This document shows, in pieces, positions 43,029 to 51,879 of a DNA stretch of 64,000 nt. The translations under genes and the position numbers were made by a program. The stretch comes from Paraburkholderia franconis. GTDB taxonomy: Bacteria; Pseudomonadota; Gammaproteobacteria; Burkholderiales; Burkholderiaceae. Below the pieces are notes generated by a model. That model made no database searches and was not told the origin of the DNA. It saw only the letters and a program-made list of their open reading frames with translations. The first letter of the stretch is position 1. Each line of letters begins with the position of its first letter. The DNA lies in NCBI RefSeq assembly GCF_009362735.1, contig NZ_WHNP01000019.1:90714-154713 (forward strand), in the 5' to 3' direction.

Positions 43029-43232
43029 ATGCTCATCCCGCGGAACGTTGTCGCATCCTTCGCAACCCGTCGTTCGCTCGTCATCATTGCCGTTTTCTCT
43101 GTTGCGGTAATGTGTGCGACAGGTATTGCGGCGTTTGCTGGTCTTCTACCGGCATCGGATCACGTAGCCGCATCCATGACCGCGACGCCGTTTGTCGACA
43201 TGCAAGTCGACGCTGCGACTTCGACACGATGA
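43029..43232 (+). CDS. Small membrane protein, hypothetical
   Basis: A 67-residue frame with one hydrophobic segment (LVIIAVFSVAVMCATGIAAFAGLL) after a basic stretch (RNVVASFATRR). AGGAG at 43018-43022 is 6 bases before ATG 43029, which decides the start over ATG 43023. The C-terminus is short and Thr/Ala-rich. No family recognised; the good ribosome site and the upstream palindrome are the main support. Confidence 0.5.
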   Translation: MLIPRNVVASFATRRSLVIIAVFSVAVMCATGIAAFAGLLPASDHVAASMTATPFVDMQVDAATSTR

Positions 43233-43615
43233 CGCCGAACGCGAAGTCTCTTCCTGTCGCGACAACTTGGGTTCGGTTTTTCGCATCGAGCCTGGCATTG
43301 ATGTTTCGCAGATGGAACTCGGTCGTGAGTTCCGATACGAATAAAACCTTTCGACGATGAGCTTGTTGCGGTGTCCGACATGACGACATGCGCAACCCGT
43401 CGAGTTCGCGCGCCCCGGGTGCAGCGCACACGCAGCAGATTTCTTTGACGAGAGTAAAGGTCTTACAGAGACTTTACGTGAGCAACGGCAATCTGCTAAA
43501 GCAGCGCTGAACTTGTACTCAACCGTTTCTACTAGCAATCGAATCGATTGCCTGTTTCTGCCGTTGTTTGTTTGCATTTAATACCCGTGGGTCTTGCAAT
43601 CGAAAGGAGCTTGAC
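43233..43615. other. Spacer with a small inverted repeat
   Basis: About 380 bases. GTAAAGGTCT at 43454-43463 and AGACTTTAC at 43469-43477 form an imperfect inverted repeat 140 bp upstream of the VOC gene, possibly an operator. Antisense frames here are shadows. Confidence 0.35.
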
Positions 43616-44284
43616 ATGAGCAATGGACAGACGCGCGGCGAGGCTGCTGCGGCGGCGACGGGAAGAGCGGGCACGGTCGACATGAAACTTGAGGTCGTCG
43701 TCATTCCCGTGTCGGACGTCGACCGCGCGAAGCAGTTCTACGCTGGCTTGGGATGGAGGTTCGACGTCGATATCGCGAAGGATGATCAGTTTCGGGTTGT
43801 ACACTTCACGCCCCCGGGCTCGCAGTGCTCGGTCCTGTTCGGCAAGGGCGTCACGACAGCAGAGCCCGGCTCGGCGCAGGGACTCCACCTCATTGTGTCC
43901 GACATAGACGCGGCGCGCGCAGCGCTTGTCGATCGTTGCGTCGACGTGAGCGAGATCTTCCACGACGTCGGCGGCGTATTCCACCATGCCGGTGAAGAAG
44001 GGCGTGTGAGCGGCCCTCATCCTGAACGAAAAAGCTACGGTTCATTCGCTTCGTTCAGCGATCCCGATGGAAATGGCTGGGTCTTTCAGGAGGTGACCAC
44101 ACGGCTCCCCGGAAGGGTGGAGACGCGCGAAACGACATTCGCTTCGTCGATGGAGCTCGCGGGCGCGCTGCGCCGTGCTGCTGCCGCGCACGGCGAGCAC
44201 GAGAAACTAACCGGCCAGCACGACGAAAACTGGCCGGACTGGTATGCCGAATTCATCGTCCGTGAACAGGCTGCCCCGAAGTGA
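43616..44284 (+). CDS. VOC superfamily (glyoxalase/bleomycin-resistance-like) protein
   Basis: A 222-residue protein. Residues 20-165 form a VOC fold: KLEVVVIPVSDVDRAKQFYA, GLHLIVSDIDAARAAL and SFSDPDGNGWVFQEV with the conserved DPDGN loop and terminal Glu. The C-terminal tail (HDENWPDWYAEFIVREQ) is typical of VOC proteins annotated as glyoxalases or extradiol dioxygenase-like. AAAGGAG lies 6 bases before ATG 43616. Probably a small-molecule lyase or binding protein; substrate unknown. Confidence 0.88.
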   Translation: MSNGQTRGEAAAAATGRAGTVDMKLEVVVIPVSDVDRAKQFYAGLGWRFDVDIAKDDQFRVVHFTPPGSQCSVLFGKGVTTAEPGSAQGLHLIVSDIDAARAALVDRCVDVSEIFHDVGGVFHHAGEEGRVSGPHPERKSYGSFASFSDPDGNGWVFQEVTTRLPGRVETRETTFASSMELAGALRRAAAAHGEHEKLTGQHDENWPDWYAEFIVREQAAPK

Positions 44285-44330
44285 GTCTTGCATCGGAGAA
44301 CATCAGTCCGCAAGAAGCACCGTGGAGCTA

Positions 44331-44378
44331 AAGGCATCGCGATGCCTTCACAAACACATCGCGGGTTCGCGCGATGTG
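44331..44378. terminator. Double hairpin between convergent genes
   Basis: AAGGCATCGCGATGCCTT at 44331-44348 is a perfect 18-base palindrome. Six bases later CACATCGCG (44355-44363) pairs exactly with CGCGATGTG (44370-44378) around GGTTCG. Both share the CATCGCG/CGCGATG core. They lie between the ends of the VOC and esterase genes; a two-way transcription stop or a REP-like element would fit. Confidence 0.4.
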
Positions 44379-44515
44379 ATCCCCTGACGTAGACACTGTG
44401 GAGTAGGGTCAATGTCGTCGGAGAGGCGAGAGCGCTCGAGGTTGACGCTTTCGCCGAAACCCGGAGCCCGACATGATGGCCTGTCTGCCGTTTCGCCGGG
44501 ACGGGAATCAAACCA

Positions 44516-45544
44516 CTATTGCAGCCGCGTCCTGATTTCGTTCGCGAGTTGCTTCGTCGCAGCGTGCGTCGGTGCGTCGGAGGCGAGTGCATTGAGCAGA
44601 CCGAAATCGTGGATCGTGCCGTTGTAGCGCGTCGTCGTGACCTCGTTGCCCGCTGCACCGAGCTTGCGTCCGTATGCTTCGCCTTCGTCGCGCAGCACGT
44701 CGAATTGCGCAACCTGAATCAATGCGGGCGGCAGTCCCTGTAGTTCCTCCTCGGACGCACGCAGCGGCGAGGCGTAGACCTGCGTGCGCTGCGCGGGGTT
44801 CGAGGTGTACGCGTCCCAGAACCACTGCATCATGGCTCGCGTCAGGAAATGGTTCTTCTGGTAGGCGAGGTACGAGCCGTCGTTGAAGTTTGCGTCCGTG
44901 ACGGGCCACATCAAACCCTGGAAGCGGATTTGCGGACCGTGCTTGTCTTTCGCCATCAGGCTCACCACGGCCGCCATATTGCCGCCCACGCTGTTGCCGA
45001 CCGCGGCGAGACGGTTGCCGTCCACGCCGATCTCGTTGCCGTGTTCCGCGACCCATTTGGTTGCGGCATAGGCCTGATTGATCGCGACAGGATAACGGGC
45101 CTCGGGCGAGGGCGTGTAGTTCACGAACACGGCAACCGCGCCGGATTGAACGACGAGGTCGCGCACGAGCCGTTCGTGAGTCTCGAAGTCGCCGAGTATC
45201 CAGCCGCCGCCATGGAAGAACATGAACACGGGCAGCGTGCCCGTGGCATCTTGCGGACGGACGATGGTCAGCGGCACGCTAATGCCGTCCTGTACGATCG
45301 TGCGGTTCGACACTTCGATGCCCGACAAATCGACCTTCACGCTGTTCTGCGCATCGATCAGCACCTGACGCGCCTTGGCGGGCGGCAGGGTATTGATGGC
45401 GGGACCCGTGCCGCTGTTGAGCTGCGTCAGGAATGCCATCGTGACACGGTCCGGCGTTGCCTGCGTGGCAGGCGTTGCTGCTGAAGCAAGCACGGCGTTC
45501 GCGGCGAGAACGGCGGCGAGGATGAAAGGCTTCAGGGTTTTCAT
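44516..45544 (-). CDS. Exported alpha/beta hydrolase (HSL/GDSAG-type esterase)
   Basis: A 342-residue protein with a signal peptide (FILAAVLAANAVLASA). HGGG in FMFFHGGGWILGDF forms the oxyanion hole, the nucleophile Ser is in GNSVGG, the acid is likely in QFDVLRDEG and the His in GTIHDFGLL. This is the hormone-sensitive-lipase family; it should cleave short-chain esters in the periplasm. It lies 37 bp after ohr on the same strand, so it is probably cotranscribed with it and under the TetR regulator. Confidence 0.9.
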   Translation of the reverse strand: MKTLKPFILAAVLAANAVLASAATPATQATPDRVTMAFLTQLNSGTGPAINTLPPAKARQVLIDAQNSVKVDLSGIEVSNRTIVQDGISVPLTIVRPQDATGTLPVFMFFHGGGWILGDFETHERLVRDLVVQSGAVAVFVNYTPSPEARYPVAINQAYAATKWVAEHGNEIGVDGNRLAAVGNSVGGNMAAVVSLMAKDKHGPQIRFQGLMWPVTDANFNDGSYLAYQKNHFLTRAMMQWFWDAYTSNPAQRTQVYASPLRASEEELQGLPPALIQVAQFDVLRDEGEAYGRKLGAAGNEVTTTRYNGTIHDFGLLNALASDAPTHAATKQLANEIRTRLQ

Positions 45545-45581
45545 TTTGGGCTCCAGTATTCCGTCAATGAGGCGAAGTCGA

Positions 45582-46007
45582 TCAAACCAGCGTCAACGTG
45601 ACGTCGATGTTGCCGCGCGTTGCATTCGAGTACGGGCACACGATGTGGGCCCTGTCGATCAGCGATTGAGCGGCGTCGCGGGGCATGCCGGGCAGCGAGA
45701 TCCTCAGTTCGACTTCTATGCCGAAGCCGTTCGGGATCGCGCCAATGCCGACGCTGCCGTCGATGGAGACGTCCGCAGGAATCGGCGTCTTGTCGCGCGC
45801 CGCAACGAACTTCATCGCGCCAAGAAAACATCCGCTGTAGCCGGCGGCGAACAACTGCTCCGGATTGGCGCCTTCTCCACCCGCGCCGCCCAGTTCGCGC
45901 GGCGTGACCAGCCTGAAATCGAGCTTGCCTTCGGGGACGACAGCGCGGCCGTCGCGGCCTCCCGTGGCATGAGCGTGGGCACGGTACAGAACTTTTTCGA
46001 TCGACAT
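45582..46007 (-). CDS. ohr: Organic hydroperoxide resistance protein Ohr
   Basis: A 141-residue thiol peroxidase of the OsmC/Ohr family. The two catalytic Cys are present (YSGCFLGAMKF and HIVCPYSNATRGNIDV), along with the usual GGAGGEGANPEQLFAAGY and the Arg in the N-terminal half. It reduces lipid and organic hydroperoxides using lipoylated partners. GGAG upstream supports ATG 46007. Usually ohr is controlled by the MarR-type OhrR; here the upstream gene is a TetR and two matching operators lie in front of ohr. Confidence 0.93.
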   Translation of the reverse strand: MSIEKVLYRAHAHATGGRDGRAVVPEGKLDFRLVTPRELGGAGGEGANPEQLFAAGYSGCFLGAMKFVAARDKTPIPADVSIDGSVGIGAIPNGFGIEVELRISLPGMPRDAAQSLIDRAHIVCPYSNATRGNIDVTLTLV

Positions 46008-46055
46008 GATGTAACTCCTGACAAACAATGGTTGAAATGCGGAGCGATTCGTCTG

Positions 46056-46073
46056 CTATCTACATGTAGATAG
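46056..46073. promoter_or_regulatory. 18-bp perfect operator palindrome upstream of ohr
   Basis: CTATCTACATGTAGATAG is fully symmetric, with TATCTA-N4-TAGATA inside. It lies 49 to 66 bases before the ohr start and matches the site before tetR at 46763-46778. Confidence 0.7.
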
Positions 46074-46122
46074 GCAGCTGTGCGAACCTCGACCCGTCTT
46101 CGATGCAACTTGCCCAGACATG

Positions 46123-46138
46123 AATCTACTAGAAGATA
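46123..46138. promoter_or_regulatory. Degenerate third copy of the TetR operator
   Basis: AATCTA-CTAG-AAGATA differs from TATCTA-N4-TAGATA at two arm positions. It lies 116 to 131 bases before ohr, between tetR and the strong palindrome. Confidence 0.45.
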
Positions 46139-46184
46139 GATAACTTGACCCAACAAAAGGCGGTGCTCGACCGCCTCAATACCT

Positions 46185-46751
46185 CTACTTCGAAACCTTC
46201 CACGAAGTCTCGACTTCTTCAAGCCGCGCCTTCGTCCTGAACAGCCGGCTTGCAAGTACGCTGCCCTGATAGGCAGCGTACAGCGTTCGTGCGACATGCT
46301 CGGGCTTGCCGTTGACGTTCAACGTGCCCTCCTTCGCACCTTGCGCAAGCACCTTTGCGAGCCAGCTTTCGTTGGCCTTGAAAAATGCTTGCACCGCCGC
46401 GCGCACGTTGTCGGGCAATGCCTCGATATCGGCGGCGAGCATGCCGCAAAGACAGATCTGATCGCCTTCGCCCAAGGTTCTGCCAAACAGCTTTGTGTAC
46501 TTGCTGAGTTTCTGATCCGCACGGAGCGTAGCGTCGATAGAACCGAGCGTCGCGAGAATGCCGCTACTGTACTGGTTGACGGCTTCGAGCACCAGGTCGT
46601 CTTTCGACGGGAAGTAATAGTGGATGCTTGAAGTCTTCACGCCAACCAGCCCGGACAGGTCGCGATAGCTAAACCCGTTGTAGCCGCGCAGCATCATCAA
46701 CGTGATGGCGTGGTCGAGAATCTGATCGCGAACTGTGGTTGTCGTGTCCAT
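46185..46751 (-). CDS. TetR family regulator
   Basis: A 188-residue repressor: helix-turn-helix GYNGFSYRDLSGLVGVKTSS with the following IHYYFPSKDDL, and an all-helical ligand domain with two Cys in ICLCGML. It is close to the AcrR/YcdC-like C-terminal group. Operator copies of TATCTA-N4-TAGATA lie 12 bases before its own start (46763-46778) and in front of ohr, so autoregulation and control of the ohr-esterase pair are likely. The CLC motif may sense oxidants or electrophiles. ATG 46751 is chosen; the frame to 46802 covers the operator. Confidence 0.88.
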   Translation of the reverse strand: MDTTTTVRDQILDHAITLMMLRGYNGFSYRDLSGLVGVKTSSIHYYFPSKDDLVLEAVNQYSSGILATLGSIDATLRADQKLSKYTKLFGRTLGEGDQICLCGMLAADIEALPDNVRAAVQAFFKANESWLAKVLAQGAKEGTLNVNGKPEHVARTLYAAYQGSVLASRLFRTKARLEEVETSWKVSK

Positions 46752-46762
46752 GGGACGAACCT

Positions 46763-46778
46763 TATCTACTGATAGATA
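46763..46778. promoter_or_regulatory. TATCTA-N4-TAGATA operator in front of tetR
   Basis: TATCTA at 46763-46768 and TAGATA at 46773-46778 are perfect inverted arms with CTGA between. It lies 12 bases before the tetR start, where binding would block transcription. Confidence 0.7.
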
Positions 46779-46817
46779 GAATGTCAAGCTACTTTGCTGC
46801 ATGGAGTGTTGATCGTC

Positions 46818-47435
46818 CTATTCGAACGTTCCTGTGCGCACTTCGCCGTCGCGTACGTAGCGCGTAATCAGCACACCGCCAGGCGTGCTGGTGGAGCGCG
46901 CCAGAGTGAAGGCGGACGCCAGTGCGTCGTCACCGAACAAGCGCTTGCCGTGCCCAAGTATGACCGGGTAGATCACAAGCCGGAGTTCGTCCACCAGACT
47001 GGCTGCGAGCAGTTGGCGCACCATGTCGCCGCTGCCAAACGTCAATAAATCGGCGCCGTCCTGGCGTTGAAGCGCGCGTGTCGCGTCCGCAAGATCGCCC
47101 TCCAGGGCGTGACTGTTCTGCCAGTCGAGAGTACCGGGTCGATGCGTGGCCACATGTTTGGGTACGCTGTTGAAGAGATCAGCGATGGCGCGGCTGCCTG
47201 AATCGGCCGGTACGTGCGGCCAATACGCCGCGAATATGTCATAGGTGCTGCGCCCCAGCAGCAAGTCGAACGGCTGCGAGAGCAGGTCGTGCAAGTTTTG
47301 GGCGATGGCTTCGTCGGCATAGGGAACGATCCAGCCACCCAGGCGGAAATCGCCGCTGAGATCTTCTCCAGGCCCGCCAGGGGCCTGAATTACGCCATCC
47401 AGACTGATGAAAGCTGAAACGATGAGCTTGCGCAT
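46818..47435 (-). CDS. RibD C-terminal / dihydrofolate reductase-fold protein
   Basis: A 205-residue protein of the RibD_C family: MRKLIVSAFISLDGVIQAPG at the start, LLLGRSTYDIFAAYWP in the middle and DELRLVIYPVILGHGKRLF near the end. These are NADPH-dependent reductase-fold proteins related to riboflavin synthesis enzymes, often of unknown substrate. GGAG lies 6 bases before ATG 47435. It is upstream of tetR on the same strand but separated by the operator, so probably a separate transcript. Confidence 0.88.
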   Translation of the reverse strand: MRKLIVSAFISLDGVIQAPGGPGEDLSGDFRLGGWIVPYADEAIAQNLHDLLSQPFDLLLGRSTYDIFAAYWPHVPADSGSRAIADLFNSVPKHVATHRPGTLDWQNSHALEGDLADATRALQRQDGADLLTFGSGDMVRQLLAASLVDELRLVIYPVILGHGKRLFGDDALASAFTLARSTSTPGGVLITRYVRDGEVRTGTFE

Positions 47436-47541
47436 GATGTTCTCCAGGTCTACGGACCCAACCGCTCCCTAAGATACGACGAACAATTCGCATGTGAATC
47501 GACAACGAGTCCGGCGACCTTCACGTGCTGCCGTGCATGCC

Positions 47542-47850
47542 TCACTCAAGCCGCGCCTGCTGGCAATCCTGCTGATACCAACGATCCACTTGACGTTGCG
47601 CCGCTTGCAGATCATCCGGATAGTACGGATCGAACCACCTTGACGGGTCGTATCCCGCTGCCTCGAGCGCGGCGAGTTCACTTCTGTTGCGCTGGGATGC
47701 GGGGGGTGCGTTGTTTCTGAGAGCGGTGAGGTCGCGGCATTGCGCTGCGCTCAGATGCGCCGCGCCTTCCGGCGTGCCGGCTGTGGCGCAGCCAGCGAGC
47801 GAGAAGGTCAATGCGAGAAGCACTGGCCAGATCGTCGGCGAGTTCTTCAT
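47542..47850 (-). CDS. DUF4148 lipoprotein
   Basis: A 102-residue lipoprotein: lipobox SLAGC, then HLSAAQCRDLTALRNNAP and the DUF4148-like end (ALEAAGYDP, DPYYPDDLQAAQRQVDRWY). GGGAG precedes ATG 47850. A second member of the family occurs at 39384-39647. Function unknown. Confidence 0.78.
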   Translation of the reverse strand: MKNSPTIWPVLLALTFSLAGCATAGTPEGAAHLSAAQCRDLTALRNNAPPASQRNRSELAALEAAGYDPSRWFDPYYPDDLQAAQRQVDRWYQQDCQQARLE

Positions 47851-48401
47851 GCAACGTCTCCCTTCAGTGAATCAGCGCTGAACGAGGGCTTAAATCAGTG
47901 CCGGCGCGGCGGCTCGACGAAAACCCGTTGCGCGGCTCGGTTTGAACCATTTTACGTTTGCGGCTCGCGACATCACTGAACGAAGGCGTCTTGCACATCG
48001 GCGTTGTCATGCTGCTCGCGGATTCGAGTTCAGCCGCATGGCCATCTGTTCGAGCGCCGCAGACGCTCGTCTGACAATTGACACCAAACGATAGAGCGAG
48101 CGAAGAAAAAAATCGCAACAGCTATTGAAAGATTAACCCGTCCTGGATGTGCTCGATCGGTTGATGCGGGCAGTTCTGCATCGGCTAGAGGGGCAATGAA
48201 ATGGGCTTCCGTGCTAAAGGAAGAGCCCGTTCGCTGGCAAGGAGCGCACGCCTGGCAGCAGCTCGGGCACCGGGCACTCCGTATGCTTGGGTAAATCGAA
48301 CGCGCGAGATGCGTGCCGGTTCTTCTCGCCATCCTCAGCAGCAGTTGCGTTGCCGCCAGAAGGCGTTCGGTCGAACCGACGAGCAGAACCAGGAGTAGTC
48401 C
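47851..48401. other. Spacer before the protease gene, nothing supported
   Basis: About 550 bases between divergent genes. Several short overlapping frames in all directions have no family features. AT-richer bases near 48070-48130 may carry promoters. Confidence 0.4.
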
Positions 48402-50072
48402 GTGTTGCTCCAGAAGCGCGTTCGCAGGCCCTTGCGGACTGTCGCGCTTGCCGTCGTCGTCGGCATTTCCTGTTCGCTACCTGCAGCGTTCGCTGCCGAT
48501 GTCATTCAACCTCCGCCGGGAACGGCCGACGCTGTGCCAGTCGGGTCAGGAGAGAGCGAGCCTGGCGGTTTTCCGGCTATCGTCGACCGATACGGTCCCG
48601 CGGTGGTCAGCGTCATAGCGCGGTCCAGGCAGAAGCCACCGGCAGTAGAAGCCGTCGATCCCGCCGATCCACTCGTTGCGTTTTTCAATACTTCGTCGCC
48701 TAAGATGCGGCCGACCACGGGCCATTTCCCAGGTGTGATGACGGGCGCTGGTTCGGGTTTCATCGCCAGTGCCGATGGCTTGATCTTGACGACAGCGCAT
48801 GTCATCGATCATGCACGCGATGTGACGATTACCATGACCGACCATCGCGCATACAAGGCGAAGGTGCTTTTGGTCGATACCGCAAGCGACGTGGCGATTC
48901 TCAAGATCGAGGCAACGAATCTGCCCGTCGTCAGGCTCGGCGACGCTTCGCACGTACGCGTCGGCGAACCGGTACTCGCGATCGGAACGACGCCTGCGGG
49001 GGACAACATGGTGACAGCGGGCATCGTGAGCGCTGCGCCAACCACCCTTGTTGATGGCAGGCGGTTTACGTTCTTCCAGACCGAGGTAGCGACGAATCCA
49101 GACAATTCCGGTGGTCCGTTGTTCAACCGGGCCGGCCAGGTTATCGGCATTGGCGTGCAGATGCACCCGGATGTCGGTCGGTATACGGGAATGACGTTCG
49201 CCATTCCCGTCGACGCCGCAAGCGCGCTGTTGAAGACATTGCAAAGCCGGCAGGGACGTCCGATAGCACGGGCACCCGATGATCTGGGTCTGGATGTGCA
49301 GGATGTCGGTACGGGAGTTGCCGCTGCGCTGGGCTTGCCTCAGCCGTCAGGGGCGCTGGTCAACGCAGTCAAGCCGGAATCTCCATCCGCGGTCGCTGGC
49401 ATCGTGCCGGGGGACCTGATTGTCCGGATCGGCGACGGGGCGATTGCCAACGCAGCCGCATTCTCCGAGGCTGTGGCAAACCTGCGTCCCGGGGTAACTA
49501 TCGCAGTACAGCTGGTTCGTGCCCGGCAACCGATGAGCGTCGCCGTTACCATCCTCGATGCACGAAATGTCGGAAGCTGGCTGGCGAATACAGGTGGAGG
49601 CGGTGATCGTTTGGGGCAGGTGACGCATCCACTCGATATCGCTGAGAAAAATACGGCTGAAAAACGCGCGCACGACGTGCATCACGATCTGATGGCGAAC
49701 GACATGCAAGCTCCCACTGCACAGCTCGACCAATACCAGGTCGCGGTCGCGCAACGCATTGAAAAGAGCAACCCGTCGGATGTGCTGCACGGCGATCCCC
49801 AGGCGATGCTGCGCTCGGTCGTGGTCCTTTCGTTCGTCGTCGACCGCGAGGGACGCGTGATCGAATCTTCGGTGTATCGAACGAATGGCGACGGCGACGC
49901 TGAGAGCATTGCGCTCGCCTCTCTTCGCCGCTCTTCGCCGTTGCCGCAGCCGCCGGCGCAACTGCTCGATGGACGCGGGCAGCTGGAACTGTTCGAGGAC
50001 TGGCTGTTCAACGACGACCGCAAATTCCACTTGCGTGAACTCACGCCACCGCAAGCGCAGACACTGAACTGA
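48402..50072 (+). CDS. HtrA-like serine protease with PDZ and C-terminal TonB-like domain
   Basis: A 556-residue exported protein. Signal peptide to about residue 31; trypsin-like domain 55-280 with His133 (TTAHVI), Asp163 (ASDVAIL) and Ser236 in NPDNSGGPL; PDZ domain about 292-385; then residues 442-540 look like a TonB C-terminal or energy-transducer domain (VVVLSFVVDREGRVIESSVY, ESIALASLRRSSPLPQPP). The usual oxyanion Gly of GNSGG is Asp234. GTG 48402 has AGGAG 6 bases upstream. It would act in the periplasm on misfolded or specific substrates; the fusion is unusual and could tie the protease to another envelope complex. Confidence 0.8.
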   Translation: MLLQKRVRRPLRTVALAVVVGISCSLPAAFAADVIQPPPGTADAVPVGSGESEPGGFPAIVDRYGPAVVSVIARSRQKPPAVEAVDPADPLVAFFNTSSPKMRPTTGHFPGVMTGAGSGFIASADGLILTTAHVIDHARDVTITMTDHRAYKAKVLLVDTASDVAILKIEATNLPVVRLGDASHVRVGEPVLAIGTTPAGDNMVTAGIVSAAPTTLVDGRRFTFFQTEVATNPDNSGGPLFNRAGQVIGIGVQMHPDVGRYTGMTFAIPVDAASALLKTLQSRQGRPIARAPDDLGLDVQDVGTGVAAALGLPQPSGALVNAVKPESPSAVAGIVPGDLIVRIGDGAIANAAAFSEAVANLRPGVTIAVQLVRARQPMSVAVTILDARNVGSWLANTGGGGDRLGQVTHPLDIAEKNTAEKRAHDVHHDLMANDMQAPTAQLDQYQVAVAQRIEKSNPSDVLHGDPQAMLRSVVVLSFVVDREGRVIESSVYRTNGDGDAESIALASLRRSSPLPQPPAQLLDGRGQLELFEDWLFNDDRKFHLRELTPPQAQTLN

Positions 50073-50474
50073 CTTGCGAAATGGACGGCCGATATCCAAC
50101 ACGACCTTCACCTGGATCTCCACTGTATTAACGAAGCACTTCACTGTGGGATTAGTGGGCGCGACCAGACGCTGCACGCGCAACGAAAATCAACGCTATC
50201 CTGTCGCGAACCTTGATATACGGCTTACATTTTCCTAAAGTGAACTGGCCGTATCGGGCAAGAATGACGCCCATCCTGAACTACCCGATTCACCGATCGT
50301 CAGTGATTATCTGCGCCGAAGCGCTGGAGAAGCCCGTCGGCTGATCTGCGATCGTCATCCGCTTTTCGACAAGAGCCTACGCTTCATCGGCGTCGGCATA
50401 GCGACGCATTTGTCTAGCGTCTCAGGCCAACACAGTTCTACTACGTGACGGGCGAATCACCGAAGGAGAAAGCA
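50073..50474. other. Spacer between protease and oxidoreductase genes
   Basis: About 400 bases with no convincing frame. An AT-rich run near 50213-50240 is a possible promoter for the oxidoreductase gene. Confidence 0.4.
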
Positions 50475-51875
50475 ATGATCAATTCTTCTGAAATTCGCCA
50501 ATCCGGCTTTCAGGGCGAAGTCATTCAATCTGGCGATCCGGAATACGACAAAGCGCGTGCCGTGTTCAACGTCTCGATCGACCGGCGTCCTCTTCTGATC
50601 GCGCGCTGCGTCGACGCGGACGACGTGGCAAGGATCGTGGCGCTCGCACGCAGGCACAACCTGCCGCTTGCCATACGCAGCACCGGTCACAACGTCGCCG
50701 GATATGCAGTCTGCGACGACGGCGTCGTGGTCGATCTGTCGTTGATGAAAGCCATCACGGTCGATCCGTCGGCGCGTACCGTGCGTGTGGAAAGCGGTTG
50801 CGATTGGGGCGAAGTCAACGACGCGCTTCAGTTGCACGGCCTTGCCGCCACGGGCGGCTTCGTGTCGATTACCGGCGTAAGCGGACTGACGCTGGGTGGC
50901 GGCCTTGGCTGGCTCGTCCGCAAGCATGGACTCGCGCTCGACAATCTCCTGGGCGTCGAGGTGGTGCTCGCCGACGGCCGCAAGGTGAAGGCCAACAGCC
51001 GCGAGAATGAGGATCTGTTCTGGGCGATACGCGGCGGCGGAGGCAACTTCGGCGTGGTGACGTCGTTCGAATTCCAGGCGCACCCGGCTGGTACCGTGCT
51101 CGCCGGCATCGTGCTCCATCCCGCCAGCGCAGCCGCGGGTGCGATCCGCAGGTGGCGAGATCTCGAAGCGGAAGCCCCGGACGAATCGACGCTAGGCGCG
51201 CTTCTGTTTCACATGCCGGACGATCCTTCGCTGCCTCCACCGATGCGCGGCGCTCCCGTCGCAGGTCTCGGTGGCGTCTACGCCGGTCCGGTGGAAGAGG
51301 GCGAGAAAGTCTTGCGGCGCTTGCGCGAATACGGGCCGCCTCTTGTCGACAAATTCGCACCCACGCCATACAACGAGGCTCAGCGCATGGCGGACTTCCT
51401 GTGGCCGCCGGGCCTGCATAGCTACTGGAAATCGAGCTACCTCAAGGCGCTTGACGACGCAGCCGTCGACATCGTCGTCGATCGTTTTGCGCGTGTCCCG
51501 TCGCGGCAGACCGTGATCGTGCTGGAGAACTATGGCAACAGCGCATGGAGCCGCGTTCCCGAATCCGCGACCGCGTTCGGGCATCGCAACTGGCCGTGGA
51601 ATATCGTGGTCACGTCTGCATGGTCCGATGCGAAGGATAGTGAACGGAACATTGCATGGACGCGCGAGCTGCTCGACGCACTGCGTCCGTACACAGCGCC
51701 CGGTGCATACGTGAACTATCTCGGCGGCGACGAGGGCGTTGACGGATTGCAGGCAGCGTATGGAACCAAACTCGGTCGGCTTGCCTCGATCAAGGCAAAG
51801 TACGACCCGACGAACCTGTTCCGCCTGAACCAGAACATCGCGCCCGCGCCGCTCGCGGACGCGCCGGGCGGGTGA
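50475..51875 (+). CDS. FAD-binding oxidoreductase with BBE domain
   Basis: A 466-residue protein of the VAO/PCMH flavoprotein family: FAD domain with RSTGHNVAGYAV, whose His is the likely covalent FAD site, and GVSGLTLGGGLGWLVRKHGL, where the second Cys of bicovalent berberine-bridge enzymes is Val; the BBE domain ends YDPTNLFRLNQNI. It oxidises a sugar, alcohol or alkaloid-like compound with oxygen; substrate unknown. AAGGAG lies 6 bases before ATG 50475. Confidence 0.92.
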   Translation: MINSSEIRQSGFQGEVIQSGDPEYDKARAVFNVSIDRRPLLIARCVDADDVARIVALARRHNLPLAIRSTGHNVAGYAVCDDGVVVDLSLMKAITVDPSARTVRVESGCDWGEVNDALQLHGLAATGGFVSITGVSGLTLGGGLGWLVRKHGLALDNLLGVEVVLADGRKVKANSRENEDLFWAIRGGGGNFGVVTSFEFQAHPAGTVLAGIVLHPASAAAGAIRRWRDLEAEAPDESTLGALLFHMPDDPSLPPPMRGAPVAGLGGVYAGPVEEGEKVLRRLREYGPPLVDKFAPTPYNEAQRMADFLWPPGLHSYWKSSYLKALDDAAVDIVVDRFARVPSRQTVIVLENYGNSAWSRVPESATAFGHRNWPWNIVVTSAWSDAKDSERNIAWTRELLDALRPYTAPGAYVNYLGGDEGVDGLQAAYGTKLGRLASIKAKYDPTNLFRLNQNIAPAPLADAPGG

Positions 51876-51879
51876 ATGC

